A stretch of 64,000 bases of DNA. Source: Arthrobacter saudimassiliensis (lineage in GTDB: Bacteria > Actinomycetota > Actinomycetes > Actinomycetales > Micrococcaceae). This document shows positions 38,854 to 48,289 of this stretch, piece after piece. The stretch covers positions 1 to 64,000 of the forward strand of contig LN483071.1 of NCBI GenBank assembly GCA_900016675.1, read 5' to 3'. Both the position numbers and the translations under genes were made by a program. The notes beneath the pieces are model-generated. The model had not been told where the DNA came from and made no database searches. It saw only the letters and a program-made list of their open reading frames with translations. Within the stretch, counting starts at the first letter, position 1. Every line of letters starts with the position of its first letter.

Positions 38854-39372
38854 ATGTCCGTGGAGAGCAACGTTCCCCTGAAGCAGGCCGCCGAGGCCTG
38901 GGAGTCCCTGTTCCGCGCCCAGGTGGCGGTCATGCGCCGGCTGCAGAGCAGCCCGGAGTTCAAGGAACTCACCATGCGAGAGTACGACGTGCTGTTCAAC
39001 CTGACCCGCTGCCCCACCGGCTGGCTGCGCCTGAACGAGCTCAACGAGCACGTGCTGCTCAGCCAGCCCAGCCTGAGCCGCATGGTGGAGCGGCTGGAGG
39101 CCAAGGGGCTGGTCTGCCGGCGTCCGGCGGCCGAGGACCAGCGCGGCGTCGAGCTCTCCCTCACCGAGGAGGGCCGCCAGGTCCAGCGCCGGCTGGGCCG
39201 GGTCCACGTCGAGGACATCCACGCCATGATGACGGCGTCCCTCAGCGGCGATGAGCTCGATGAGCTGCGCCGGCTCACCGACAAGCTCCGCGGCGGCCTG
39301 CCCGCAACCGACGCCAAGTCCAGGGTGCGGGCAGCCGGCGGGCGGCGCAGCGGAGCGGCCGCCAAGGCCTAG
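38854..39372 (+). CDS. MarR-family transcriptional regulator
   Basis: A 172-residue winged-helix regulator: LRLNELNEHVLLSQPSLSRMVERLEAKGLV is the recognition region and EDQRGVELSLTEEGRQVQRR the wing. It starts 4 nt after the LLM oxidoreductase stop with AGGAGAATG overlapping the start region, so the two genes form one operon, probably autorepressed through the ATGC/GCAT site at 37662. The basic Ala/Gly/Arg tail (last 20 residues) is extra to the family fold. Confidence 0.92.
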   Translation: MSVESNVPLKQAAEAWESLFRAQVAVMRRLQSSPEFKELTMREYDVLFNLTRCPTGWLRLNELNEHVLLSQPSLSRMVERLEAKGLVCRRPAAEDQRGVELSLTEEGRQVQRRLGRVHVEDIHAMMTASLSGDELDELRRLTDKLRGGLPATDAKSRVRAAGGRRSGAAAKA

Positions 39373-39397
39373 CCCGTCCCCGGGTACGCGTCTTTCC

Positions 39398-40861
39398 TCA
39401 GCCTGCCGCCACACCCGGCGGCACATCGGCGAAGGCCAGCTTCGGCACCGCCGTCAGCAGCACGGCGGCAACCAGGGCGGTGCCTGAGCAGACCGCCCAG
39501 ACCGTCAGGTAGCCGGCCAGCGGGGCCGCGGCATCGCCGCCGGCGACATCGCCGACGCCGCCGGCCGCCGCGCCGAGCAGGGCGATGCCGAACACCGCCG
39601 AGGCGAAGGACCCGCCGACCGTCTTGGTGGTGTTCGTCAGGCCGGTCGCCATGCCGGTACGGTCCGGCGGAGCCGCTGCGGCGGCCGCGGCGGGCAGCGC
39701 CGCGACCAGTGCGCCAGACCCCAGGCCGGCGATCACCATGTTGACCAGCACCTGGACGAGGCTGCCGTGCAGCGGCAGCAGCAGGCCGTAGCCCAGGCCC
39801 ACCAGTACGGCGGCGCCGCAGAGGGTGTTCCGCGGGGTGGTGCGCCGGGCGGCGGCCGGAAAGAGCAGGGCTCCGGCCAGCACCGACAGCACGTACGCGC
39901 CGATGATCAGCGAGACAGAGCCGGCCGACAGGCCCAGCCCGTAGCCGTGGGCCCCCGGGTCGGTGCGGGCGAAGGTGGACATGGGCGCCTGCGCGCCCAG
40001 CACCGAGATCCCGAACAGCCCGGCGGTCAGCTGCACCGGCCACATCCGCCGGCTGCGCAGCATCCGGATATCCACGAGCGGGTCCTTCCGGCCCAGCTCC
40101 CAGCGGACGAAGGGCACGAACGCCGCGAGCCCGGCCGCCAGCACCAGCCACACCCATCCCGTGTGGGGGCCGTTGATCCGCAGGAACGTCAGCCCCGAGG
40201 TCAGCAGCAGCAGCGCCAGGGCCAGCAGGGCGAATCCGGTCCGGTCCACCCCTCCGGTCCCCCGGACGCCCGTGTCGGGAACACCGAACTGCACCGCCGC
40301 AATGCACGCCGTCACGGCGGCGGCGGGCACGGCCAGGGTCAGGACCAGGTTCCCGGCAAAGACCTCCACCAGGGCACCGGCAGCCAGTGCCCCCGCAATG
40401 ACGCCGAACTGCAGAGCTCCCACCAGCAGCCCCGCGGCGCGCCGGGTCAGTGCGGCCTGGTCCGGTTCAGCGGCGGCACGGCCATAGACCAGGGCCACTT
40501 CCAGCGGCAGCCACACCACGTAGAAGCCCTGCAGCGACCATGCGAGCAGGAAGGTCCAGAAGTCCGGGGCCAGCGCCACGCCCCACGAGGCCGCGGCGGT
40601 GAGGACCGTGGAGACCATCAGGATCCGCTTGTGGCCGTACAGGTCACCCAGCCTGGACAGCACCGGCACGGCCAGTGCGCTGAGCATCAGCTGCGCGGCC
40701 TCGAACCAGTTCACGTCGCCGTCGGCGATCCGCAGGTGCCGGGCGATGTCGGTCAGGATCGGCGTGTAGTAGCCCTGCAGGATGCCGCTGGTGACCTCGA
40801 CCAGGGCCAGGAACAGCACCACCGGGCCCAGCCGGCGCAGGCCGGCGGCGGGCGCGCTCAC
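39398..40861 (-). CDS. MFS transporter (DHA2-like, about 12-14 TM)
   Basis: A 487-residue major facilitator. TM1 VVLFLALVEVTSGILQGYYTPIL and the MFS loop RLGDLYGHKRILMVST are clear, and TM segments continue to the C-terminus (AVCSGTALVAAVLLTAV). The GTG start at 40861 overlaps the peptidase stop (GTGA), so the MFS is coupled to the M20 peptidase; one may export what the other releases, but the pair's substrate is not known. Confidence 0.9.
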   Translation of the reverse strand: MSAPAAGLRRLGPVVLFLALVEVTSGILQGYYTPILTDIARHLRIADGDVNWFEAAQLMLSALAVPVLSRLGDLYGHKRILMVSTVLTAAASWGVALAPDFWTFLLAWSLQGFYVVWLPLEVALVYGRAAAEPDQAALTRRAAGLLVGALQFGVIAGALAAGALVEVFAGNLVLTLAVPAAAVTACIAAVQFGVPDTGVRGTGGVDRTGFALLALALLLLTSGLTFLRINGPHTGWVWLVLAAGLAAFVPFVRWELGRKDPLVDIRMLRSRRMWPVQLTAGLFGISVLGAQAPMSTFARTDPGAHGYGLGLSAGSVSLIIGAYVLSVLAGALLFPAAARRTTPRNTLCGAAVLVGLGYGLLLPLHGSLVQVLVNMVIAGLGSGALVAALPAAAAAAAPPDRTGMATGLTNTTKTVGGSFASAVFGIALLGAAAGGVGDVAGGDAAAPLAGYLTVWAVCSGTALVAAVLLTAVPKLAFADVPPGVAAG

Positions 40862-42324
40862 AGCCCGGCCGCCGGCAGGGCCTGCAGCAGCCGGCGGTAG
40901 AACAGGATGCCCTCGCCGAACGCCGCAATGCCCAGGCGTTCGTTGTCGGCATGGATGGAGGCCCGCGCCGCCCCGTCCATGCGGAACGGGGCGAACCGGT
41001 ACACGGCGTCGCTGATTCCGGTGAAGCGGCGGGCGTCGCTGCCGCCGAGCATGATGTAGGGCGCCGCCACGGCGTCGGGAAAGACAGCGGTGACGGTCTC
41101 CTCCAACAGCCGGAACTGGTCGTTGCCACGCTCCGACACCGGGGACGGTTCGGTGCCTTCGACCACCCGCAGCCCAATGGTGGGATCCGCGATCACCCGG
41201 CGCAGCCGGTCCAGGGTACCGGCGATGTCCTCCCCCACCGCCACCCGGATGTTGACGTTGGCGCTTGCCCGCGTGGCGAGCACGTTGGAGGCGGGCGAGC
41301 CGTGCATCTCGGTGACCGCCGCCGTCGTGCGCACCATCGCTCCCGGTTCCCCGCCCAGCCTGCCGAACACGGCGGCCAGCGCCGGACGCAGCCGGTGGGC
41401 CCGGCGCAGCACGGGGCGCAGCGGCAGCGGCGCCGCCGGGGCCAGCCGGTGCAGCATCTCGACCGGAACATCCGGCAGCAGCGCCGGAAAGGGACGCCGG
41501 TCGATCCGCAGGATGGCCCGGGCCAACCGGGCGGTCGCTCCTCCGCGGCGCGGCGTGGAGGCATGCCCGCCGGGATCCTCCGCGGACAGCTCGACGTCGA
41601 GGATGCCCTTCTCGGAGACGCCGATGACGGCCATGGGGGCGGCGATGAAGGGAAAGGCCTGCGACGCGACGGCTCCGCCCTCGTCGAGGACGAGCCAGGG
41701 CTGCACGCCGCGCGCGGCCAGCAGCGCCGCGGCTGCGGCGGCGGTGTCTCCGGCGGTCTCCTCGTTGTTGCCGAACGAGAGGTACACGTCCCGGGCCGGC
41801 ACGAAGCCGGCCGCAGCCAGCGACTCCACGGCCTCCATGATCGCCGCGAGCGCACCCTTGTCGTCGAGGGTTCCGCGGCCCCAGATGGACCCGTCGGCGA
41901 CCGCTCCGGAGAACGGCGGGTGCACCCATGCGTCCGGGTCCGCCACGGGCACCACGTCGTAGTGCGCCATCAGCACCACGGGGCGGTCCGCAGTGCGTCC
42001 CGGCCAGCGGAAGAGCAGCCCGTACCCGTTGACCCGCTCGTACTCCAGCACGGCGTGGGCGGTGGGATAGAGCTCCCGCAGCGCCTCGATGAAGGCCTCG
42101 AACTCGCCGGTGTCCACCTCCGCGGGGTTCCGGGAGGAGACGGTACGGCAGCGGATCAGCCGGGCCAGGCGCCCGGACGCCTCCGCACCCAGGACGGCTG
42201 CGTCCTCCTCCGGGCCGGCACCGGCGGAGGGACGGGAGGCGTCCGGGGCGGCCGCCCCGGAGCGTGTCGGCGGCAGGGCCGCGGGGCCGCGGAACCGGGC
42301 GGCCTGCCGGAAGGGTATGCGCAT
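40858..42324 (-). CDS. M20-family metallopeptidase
   Basis: A 488-residue zinc peptidase/amidohydrolase of the CPS1/PM20D1-like branch. Metal ligands are visible: VVLMAHYDVVPV (first His/Asp), GRGTLDDKGALAAIMEAVE (bridging Asp), FGNNEETAGD (catalytic Glu pair), a later DEGGAV segment and GGSDARRFTGIS near the end. The dimerisation domain is between about 240 and 380. The ATG at 42324 is 6 nt after TACACT (42331-42336), suggesting a leaderless mRNA; the first ~40 residues are poorly conserved. Confidence 0.92.
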   Translation of the reverse strand: MRIPFRQAARFRGPAALPPTRSGAAAPDASRPSAGAGPEEDAAVLGAEASGRLARLIRCRTVSSRNPAEVDTGEFEAFIEALRELYPTAHAVLEYERVNGYGLLFRWPGRTADRPVVLMAHYDVVPVADPDAWVHPPFSGAVADGSIWGRGTLDDKGALAAIMEAVESLAAAGFVPARDVYLSFGNNEETAGDTAAAAAALLAARGVQPWLVLDEGGAVASQAFPFIAAPMAVIGVSEKGILDVELSAEDPGGHASTPRRGGATARLARAILRIDRRPFPALLPDVPVEMLHRLAPAAPLPLRPVLRRAHRLRPALAAVFGRLGGEPGAMVRTTAAVTEMHGSPASNVLATRASANVNIRVAVGEDIAGTLDRLRRVIADPTIGLRVVEGTEPSPVSERGNDQFRLLEETVTAVFPDAVAAPYIMLGGSDARRFTGISDAVYRFAPFRMDGAARASIHADNERLGIAAFGEGILFYRRLLQALPAAGL

Positions 42325-42415
42325 GCACGCAGTGTAACGGCGCTCACTCTTTCCGCCGGGACGTCACCGCGGGCAGGCTAAGCACTGCCTTCGGCCCCCG
42401 GCAGGGGCCCCGGCG

Positions 42416-43564
42416 TCAGGCGCGGGGCGCCAGGCCGCGCACCCGTGCCACCGCGGGCCCGACCACGGATGCGGCCAGCGCCGCCTCCGCCTCCGTCACC
42501 GAACGCGGGAAGCTGAAGCGGACCGCCGTGCCGGCGACGTCGGGGCCATATCCCATGGCGGTCAGCACCGGTGAGGGCTCGTCCCGGCCCGCGGCGCAGG
42601 CGGAGCCGCTGGAGCACTGCACTCCGGCCCGTTCCAGTTCCAGCAGCACCGATTCCCCGCTGGTGCCCGGAAAGCAGAACGAGGCGTGGCCGGGCAGCCG
42701 CTGCTCCGGATGCCCGGTCAGCACCGCCTCAGGCACCTCGGCCAGGACCCGGCGCACCAGGTGGTCCCGATACCGGCCGATCCGCTCGGCGGCCTCGCTC
42801 CGTTCCGCCTCGCCCCGGGCCAGGGCGACGGCGAGCGCGACGGCGCCGGCGACGTTCTCGGTGCCGGAGCGCCGCCCGCGTTCCTGCCCGCCGCCGTGCA
42901 GCAGCGGTTCCAGCGGCAGCGACCCGCGTACGTAGAGCAGCCCGCTGCCCTTGGGCGCGCCCAGCTTGTGCCCGGAGATGCTCATGGCGTCCACGCCCAG
43001 CGCTCCGACGTCCAGCGGCAGCCAGCCGGCCGCCTGCACGGCATCGGTGTGGAAGGGCACTCCCAGCGCCCGGCAGTGCTCGCCCACCTCGGCCACGGGC
43101 TGGACGGTGCCCACCTCGTTGTTGGCGTACATCAGGGTGCACAGCGTCGTCTCCGCGGTGACCGCCGCCCGGAAGGCCTCCGGGTCCGCCCGGCCCTCGG
43201 CATCCACCGGAACCAGGGTGACCCGGAACCCGTGGACGCGGCGCAGGAAGTCCAGGGACTCAAGGACGGCGGGGTGTTCGACGGCGGAGGAGACCAGGTG
43301 CCGGCCCCGCGGAGCGGCCAGGGCCCAGCCCTTGACGGCCAGGTTGTCGGCCTCGGTGCCGCCCGAGGTGAACACGATCTCCCCCGGCCGGCAGCCGAGC
43401 ACCCCGGCGGCCGTCCGCCGGGCGTAGTCCAGGGCCCTCGCCGCGGTCTCGCCGGCACCGTGGCTGCTGGAGGGATTGCCGAAGTCCCGGGTCAGCAGCG
43501 GGGCGATGGTCTGCAGCACGTCTTCGCGCACGGGAGCGGTGGCGGCGGCGTCGAGGTAGATCAT
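42416..43564 (-). CDS. Cysteine desulfurase (NifS/IscS-like) of the nad operon
   Basis: A 382-residue PLP enzyme that takes sulfur from cysteine. MIYLDAAATAPVREDVLQ is the typical start, the PLP lysine is in SISGHKLGAPKGSG, HTDAVQ binds PLP, and the persulfide cysteine is in CSSGSACAAG. It is the last gene of nrtR-nadABC and overlaps nadC by ATGA. As in Bacillus nad operons, it most likely supplies sulfur for the NadA [4Fe-4S] cluster rather than acting as the general desulfurase. Confidence 0.93.
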   Translation of the reverse strand: MIYLDAAATAPVREDVLQTIAPLLTRDFGNPSSSHGAGETAARALDYARRTAAGVLGCRPGEIVFTSGGTEADNLAVKGWALAAPRGRHLVSSAVEHPAVLESLDFLRRVHGFRVTLVPVDAEGRADPEAFRAAVTAETTLCTLMYANNEVGTVQPVAEVGEHCRALGVPFHTDAVQAAGWLPLDVGALGVDAMSISGHKLGAPKGSGLLYVRGSLPLEPLLHGGGQERGRRSGTENVAGAVALAVALARGEAERSEAAERIGRYRDHLVRRVLAEVPEAVLTGHPEQRLPGHASFCFPGTSGESVLLELERAGVQCSSGSACAAGRDEPSPVLTAMGYGPDVAGTAVRFSFPRSVTEAEAALAASVVGPAVARVRGLAPRA

Positions 43565-44568
43565 GCGCGGGCGTCCGGTTCGCCGCCGTCGTCAAAGCCG
43601 ACGTCCAGGCCCAGGTCCAGGGCCCGGACACTGTGGGTCAGCGCGCCGGCGGAGATGATGTCCACCCCGGTTTCGGCGATGGCCCGTACGGTGTCGAGCC
43701 GGACGTTGCCGCTGGCCTCCGTGAGGGCCCGGCCGGCTATCTGCTCCACCCCGCGGCGCAGGTCCTCAAGGGTGAAGTTATCCAGCAGGACGGTGTCGGC
43801 GCCGCCGGCGAGGACCTCCTCGATCTGGTCCAGCCGGTCCACCTCCACCTCGAAGTGCACGGTGTGCGGCAGCCGCGCCTTGGCGGCCCGCAGCGCCGGG
43901 GCGAGGTCCCCTCCTGCGGCGGCGAGCAGGGCCAGGTGGTTGTCCTTGGCCATTACCGCGTCGGAAAGGCTGAAGCGGTGGTTGGATCCGCCGCCGCAGC
44001 GCACGGCCCAGCGCTCCAGGACCCGCAGGCCGGGGGTGGTCTTGCGCGTATCGGCGATGCGGGCCTTGGTTCCGGCGGTTTCGGCCACGAACGCGGCGGT
44101 GAGCGTGGCGATGCCGCTCAGGCGCTGCACCAGGTTCAGGGCCACCCGTTCGGCACCCAGCACCGCCCGGGCGTTGCCGCTGACCTCGGCCAGCAGGCCG
44201 CCGGCGTCGAACCGGTCGCCGTCCTTCACCAGCAGCAGCACCTCGGCCTGCGGATCCAGTGCCCGGAAGGCCGCTTCGATGACGGCGCCGCCGCAGAAGA
44301 CGCCGGGTTCGCGCGCCGTGAGGAACGCCGTCGCCCGCGTGTGCGGGGGTATGAGCGCGGTGGACGTGAGGTCGCCCCAGGGCAGGTCCTCGGCGAGTGC
44401 GGCCCGGACCACCGCCTCGACCGCTGAAGGTTCCGGGCCTTCGGTGCCCCGGGCGGCGGCCGGGGAGCCGTACGCAGGGGCAGACGCGTCCTGCCCGGGT
44501 GCCGCTGCGGGGGCGGCGGGAGGGGCGGCGGGGAATCCGGCCGCGGGAAGAGGGTGGGCTGCGGTCAT
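43561..44568 (-). CDS. nadC: Nicotinate-nucleotide (quinolinate) pyrophosphorylase
   Basis: A 335-residue type II phosphoribosyltransferase turning quinolinate and PRPP into nicotinate mononucleotide. EDLPWGDLTSTALIP, ERVALNLVQRLSGIATLT, RIADTRKTTPGLRVLERWAVRCGGGSNHR and FEVEVDRLDQIEEVL are diagnostic. The first ~45 residues are Ala/Pro-rich and longer than usual. Overlaps nadB upstream and the cysteine desulfurase downstream by ATGA in each case. Confidence 0.95.
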   Translation of the reverse strand: MTAAHPLPAAGFPAAPPAAPAAAPGQDASAPAYGSPAAARGTEGPEPSAVEAVVRAALAEDLPWGDLTSTALIPPHTRATAFLTAREPGVFCGGAVIEAAFRALDPQAEVLLLVKDGDRFDAGGLLAEVSGNARAVLGAERVALNLVQRLSGIATLTAAFVAETAGTKARIADTRKTTPGLRVLERWAVRCGGGSNHRFSLSDAVMAKDNHLALLAAAGGDLAPALRAAKARLPHTVHFEVEVDRLDQIEEVLAGGADTVLLDNFTLEDLRRGVEQIAGRALTEASGNVRLDTVRAIAETGVDIISAGALTHSVRALDLGLDVGFDDGGEPDARA

Positions 44569-46193
44569 GGGATCAGGCTCCTGGTGGGTTCTTCGGCTGG
44601 TGCTTCTGCGGCTGCGGCCGGGACGGCGGTGTGGCGGCCGGGCGCCGGATCGTCGGTCCGGCAGTGGGCGCCGAGGCTGCCGGGCCGGGCGAGCGCCGCT
44701 TCCACCAGCAGCGACGCGCAGGCGGCCAGGTTGGCGGCTTCGTGGGCGGCCGGGTCGGTTGCCTCCGGCTCCCCCGGCCGGCCGATGGCGGTCCGGGCCA
44801 GGCTGAGGCCGGGCCCGGACCGCAGGATGCCGGCGTGGGCGGTCATCAGCCGCCGGACGGCATCGGGGGCGGGTCCGGCGCCGGGCGCGGCTTCGGACCC
44901 GGCATCGTGCGTGGAGACCGCGCCGGCCGCTGCGACGGATGCCCGGGTTCCGGAAACCGCCCCGGCCGCTGCCTCCTCCGCCGCTTCCCGCTGTCCGGGG
45001 GGTGAGGCGAGCGCCGCTGCTGCCCGGGCGGCGAAGACCAGGGCCTCGAGCAGCGAGTTGGAGGCGAGCCGGTTGGCGCCGTGGACGCCGGTGCAGGCGG
45101 TCTCCCCGGCGGCGTACAGGCCGGGCACGGAGGTCCGGGCGTCAAGGTCGGTGGCCACGCCGCCCATCCAGTAGTGCGCGGCCGGCACCACCGGGACCGG
45201 TTCGCGTTCCCAGTTCCAGCCGTGGCCGCGGGTCAGCGCCGCCAGGGCGGGAAAGCGGCGTTCCAGCCATCCGGGCCCGTGGAGGGCCGCGACCCCGGTG
45301 GCGTCGAGCCAGACCCGGCGCGCTCCGGTGGCGGCCAGATGCGCGGCGACCCCGCGGGCCACGACGTCGCGCGGCGCCAGCTCCGCGTCCGGGGCGTAGC
45401 GGGGCAGGAACCGCAGCCCGGCGTCGTCGCGCAGCACCGCTCCCTCCCCGCGGACGGCTTCGGAGATCAGCGGGTTGCCGGGCACATCCAGCGAGGTCGG
45501 ATGGAACTGCAGGAACTCCAGGTCCCGCAGCCTGGCGCCGGCGCGGGCGGCCAGGGCCACGCCGTCGCCGGTGGCCGAGGCCGGGTTGGTGGTGTGCTCG
45601 TACATCTGCCCGGCCCCGCCGGTGGCGAGCACGACGGCGCGGGCCGCCAGCCGGCGCCGCGCTCCGCCCGAGAGCACCTCCAGTCCGGTTGCCCGGCCGC
45701 CGTCGAGCAGGACGCGGACGGCCATGGTCTCCGGCAGGACGGTGATGTTCGGCTGCGAGCGCACCGCCGGCAGCAGGGCGGCGATGATCCCGGCCCCGGT
45801 GGCATCGCCGCCCATGTGCAGGATGCGGCGGAAGGAGTGGGCCGCTTCCCGGGCCAGCGCCGGCGCGCCGTCGGGGCCGGTGTCGAAGCGGGCCCCGGCG
45901 CGGACCAGGTTCCGGATCTGTCCGTCCGCCGCCGCGCAGAGCAGCCGGACCGCTACGGCGCTGCCGTGGCCGGCCCCCGCCGCCAGCGTGTCCGCGGCGT
46001 GGCGGTCCGGGCTGTCACCCGGGTCCGCCCCTTCGGCCAGGACGGCGGCGATGCCGCCCTGCGCCCAGGCGGTGTTGCCCTCCCCCGGCCGGCCCTTGGT
46101 CACCACGACGACATCCTCGCCGGGGCAGGCGGCGGCGGTGCACAGCGCGGTCCAGAGTCCGGCCAGGCCGGAGCCGACGACGGCGACTGTCAT
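44565..46193 (-). CDS. nadB: L-aspartate oxidase
   Basis: A 542-residue FAD enzyme oxidising aspartate to iminoaspartate for NadA. VAVVGSGLAGLWTAL (FAD), GNTAWAQGGIAAVL, FLQFHPTSLDVPG, AAHYWMGGVATDLDARTS and ETACTGVHGANRLASNSLLEALVF are the family set. Between the FAD/capping core and the C-terminal helical domain lies an unusual Ala/Gly/Ser-rich linker of about 50 residues (from GQREAAEE to GPAPDAV). The start at 46193 overlaps the nadA stop (ATGA); the far longer upstream frame is antisense-like and out of family. Confidence 0.95.
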   Translation of the reverse strand: MTVAVVGSGLAGLWTALCTAAACPGEDVVVVTKGRPGEGNTAWAQGGIAAVLAEGADPGDSPDRHAADTLAAGAGHGSAVAVRLLCAAADGQIRNLVRAGARFDTGPDGAPALAREAAHSFRRILHMGGDATGAGIIAALLPAVRSQPNITVLPETMAVRVLLDGGRATGLEVLSGGARRRLAARAVVLATGGAGQMYEHTTNPASATGDGVALAARAGARLRDLEFLQFHPTSLDVPGNPLISEAVRGEGAVLRDDAGLRFLPRYAPDAELAPRDVVARGVAAHLAATGARRVWLDATGVAALHGPGWLERRFPALAALTRGHGWNWEREPVPVVPAAHYWMGGVATDLDARTSVPGLYAAGETACTGVHGANRLASNSLLEALVFAARAAAALASPPGQREAAEEAAAGAVSGTRASVAAAGAVSTHDAGSEAAPGAGPAPDAVRRLMTAHAGILRSGPGLSLARTAIGRPGEPEATDPAAHEAANLAACASLLVEAALARPGSLGAHCRTDDPAPGRHTAVPAAAAEAPAEEPTRSLIP

Positions 46194-47494
46194 GGACGGG
46201 CCGCCAGCATCCGTTCCAGCGCGGCGCGGGCCGGCGCCGCGACGTCGTCGGGCACGGTGATCCGGTTGACCACCCGGCCCTGCACCAGTTCCTCCAGTAC
46301 CCACGCGAGGTAGCCCGGATGGATGCGGTACATGGTCGAGCAGGGGCAGATCACCGGATCGAGGCAGAAGATGGTGTGCTCGGGGTGCTGGGCGGCCAGC
46401 CGGTTGACCAGGTTGATCTCGGTGCCGACGGCGAACGTGCTGCCCGGTTCCGCGGCGGCGATGGCCCGGCGGATGTAGTCGGTGGAGCCGGCTTCGTCGG
46501 CGGCGTCGACCACGGGCATGGGGCATTCGGGGTGCACGATCACCCGCACGCCCGGGTGCTCGGCCCGTGCCTGCTCGATCTGGGCGACGGTAAAGCGCTT
46601 GTGCACCGAGCAGAACCCGTTCCACAGCAGCACCTGCGCCTTGTCCAGGGCTTCGGGCGTGTTGCCGCCCAGCGGCAGGCGCGGGTTCCACATGGGCATG
46701 GCCTCCAGCGGCACGCCCATCGCCTTGGCGGTGTTGCGGCCCAGGTGCTGGTCCGGGAAGAAGAGCACACGCCGGCCCCGTTCGAAGGCCCACTGCAGCA
46801 CGGTGGCCGCGTTGGAGGAGGTGCAGACAATGCCCCCGTGCCGGCCGACGAACCCCTTCAGGTCCGCGGAGCAGTTCATATAGGTCACCGGGATCACCGG
46901 CTGCCGGCCGGCGGCGTCGGGTGCATTGCCGAACAGGGCGGTCAGCTGGTCCCAGCAGTCGGTGACGGAGTCGATGTCCGCCATGTCCGCCATCGAGCAT
47001 CCGGCAGCCAGGTTCGGCAGGATCACGGCCTGCTCCGGCCCGGAGAGCATGTCCGCGGTTTCGGCCATGAAGTGCACGCCGCAGAAGATGATCGCCTCGG
47101 CGTCCGGGCGGTCCAGGGCCGCCTGCGCGAGCTGGAAGGAGTCGCCCACGAAGTCGGCATGCCGCACCACCTCGTCGCGCTGGTAGAAGTGCCCCAGGAT
47201 GACGGCGCGGTCCCCGAGCGCGCGCCGGGCGGCCCGGATCCGTTCCTCCAGCTCCTCGTCGGAGGCCAGGCGGTACGCCTCGGGCAGGGGCCCCTGCCGC
47301 GGGGTGCCGGCCGGCGCGGGATCGGCCAGCGAGGCGCCCGGACCGTAGGCCGGCGCGGGCGCGGCATCCAGCTCCCAGGGCGCGGCGGCGAGGCCCGGGG
47401 TGCAGACGCCGTTGGAGGCGGTGCCGGCGGCGGCTTCGGCGCCGGTCAGCAGGCGGACGGCGGCGGCGACGCCGGCGGAGGGGGCGATGGTCAT
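46190..47494 (-). CDS. nadA: Quinolinate synthase
   Basis: A 434-residue [4Fe-4S] enzyme condensing iminoaspartate and dihydroxyacetone phosphate into quinolinate. The three pseudo-repeats are visible through ILGHFYQRDEVVRHADFVGDS, FCGVHFMAETADML, VTYMNCSADLKGFVG, GFCSVHKRFT, VHPECPMPVVDAADEAGSTDYI and DPVICPCSTMYRIHP, which include the cluster cysteines. The length is that of the long actinobacterial NadA; the first ~75 residues are variable. The start overlaps the nrtR stop. Confidence 0.96.
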   Translation of the reverse strand: MTIAPSAGVAAAVRLLTGAEAAAGTASNGVCTPGLAAAPWELDAAPAPAYGPGASLADPAPAGTPRQGPLPEAYRLASDEELEERIRAARRALGDRAVILGHFYQRDEVVRHADFVGDSFQLAQAALDRPDAEAIIFCGVHFMAETADMLSGPEQAVILPNLAAGCSMADMADIDSVTDCWDQLTALFGNAPDAAGRQPVIPVTYMNCSADLKGFVGRHGGIVCTSSNAATVLQWAFERGRRVLFFPDQHLGRNTAKAMGVPLEAMPMWNPRLPLGGNTPEALDKAQVLLWNGFCSVHKRFTVAQIEQARAEHPGVRVIVHPECPMPVVDAADEAGSTDYIRRAIAAAEPGSTFAVGTEINLVNRLAAQHPEHTIFCLDPVICPCSTMYRIHPGYLAWVLEELVQGRVVNRITVPDDVAAPARAALERMLAARP

Positions 47495-48219
47495 GGCTGC
47501 TCCAGGTGGTGGGTGGACGACGGCGCGCCGGAGGCGGCGGCCAGGGAACCGGTGTAGCGGTACAGGCGGGGCGGGCGGTGCCGGCCGCCCTGCAGGTATT
47601 CGTCGGTGGGCTCGATGTCCGACGCGCTGCGCAGCTGGCGGCGGAAGTTGGCCGGGTCCAGCTCCCGGCCCAGCACCGCCTCGTACACCTCGCGCAGCTG
47701 GGCGAGGGTGAACTTCTCGCCCAGGAACGCGTAGGCGATGGAGGCGTACTCCATCTTGTTGCGCAGCCGCCACAGGGCATAGGCGACGATGTCGTTGTGG
47801 TCGAAGGACAGCTCGCCGGGGCTGCCCGCCTCGAACCAGCGCACGTTTTCCTCTTCCCGGGCGAGAGCCGCCTCGTCGGGCTGGACCAGCGCCCAGTAGA
47901 CGATGGAGACGACGCGGGGCGCCGGCGAGCGCTCGGGGCCGCCGAACGCGTAGAGCTGCTCCAGGTACCGGGGGGCCAGGCCGGTGGTTTCGGCGAGGTT
48001 GCGGGCCGCAGCTTCCGCGAGGGATTCGCGGGCCAGCAGCGGTCCGCCCGGCAGGGCCCACCGGTCCCGGTACGGCTGGCGGATCCGCCGGACCAGCGGC
48101 AGCCAGAGCGAGCTGCGTCCGGTCCGCGGATCGGGGCGCAGCGCGAAGATCACCGTGGACAGCGCCAGGCTCGGCGGCTGCTGCTCGCGTTCGGAGACGT
48201 TGGCGAAGGGCAGGTGCAC
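47491..48219 (-). CDS. nrtR: NrtR-type regulator of NAD synthesis (Nudix-like plus winged helix)
   Basis: A 242-residue protein with an N-terminal Nudix-fold domain and a C-terminal winged helix (about 145-220, KFTLAQLREVYEAVLGRELDPANFRRQLRSA). The Nudix box GPLLARESLAEAAARNLAETTGL has lost the catalytic RE-x-x-EE pattern (RNLAET instead), as expected for the NrtR regulators that sense ADP-ribose-type NAD metabolites instead of hydrolysing them. It is the first gene of nrtR-nadA-nadB-nadC-nifS, and an NrtR-like box lies 70 nt upstream, so it very likely represses its own operon. GTG start with AGGAGG upstream. Confidence 0.9.
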   Translation of the reverse strand: MHLPFANVSEREQQPPSLALSTVIFALRPDPRTGRSSLWLPLVRRIRQPYRDRWALPGGPLLARESLAEAAARNLAETTGLAPRYLEQLYAFGGPERSPAPRVVSIVYWALVQPDEAALAREEENVRWFEAGSPGELSFDHNDIVAYALWRLRNKMEYASIAYAFLGEKFTLAQLREVYEAVLGRELDPANFRRQLRSASDIEPTDEYLQGGRHRPPRLYRYTGSLAAASGAPSSTHHLEQP

Positions 48220-48289
48220 GGTTCCGCCTCCTGTCCGGGTGGGGCCGGGGTTCCCGGGGAACCGCGGCGGTGCGAATGCATGAAAATGC

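Noticed and set aside
42416-43564. nifS-like gene as part of a nitrogen-fixation or ISC/SUF cluster
   Set aside because: It overlaps nadC by ATGA and no other Fe-S assembly genes are nearby, so a role in NadA maturation is the simpler reading.
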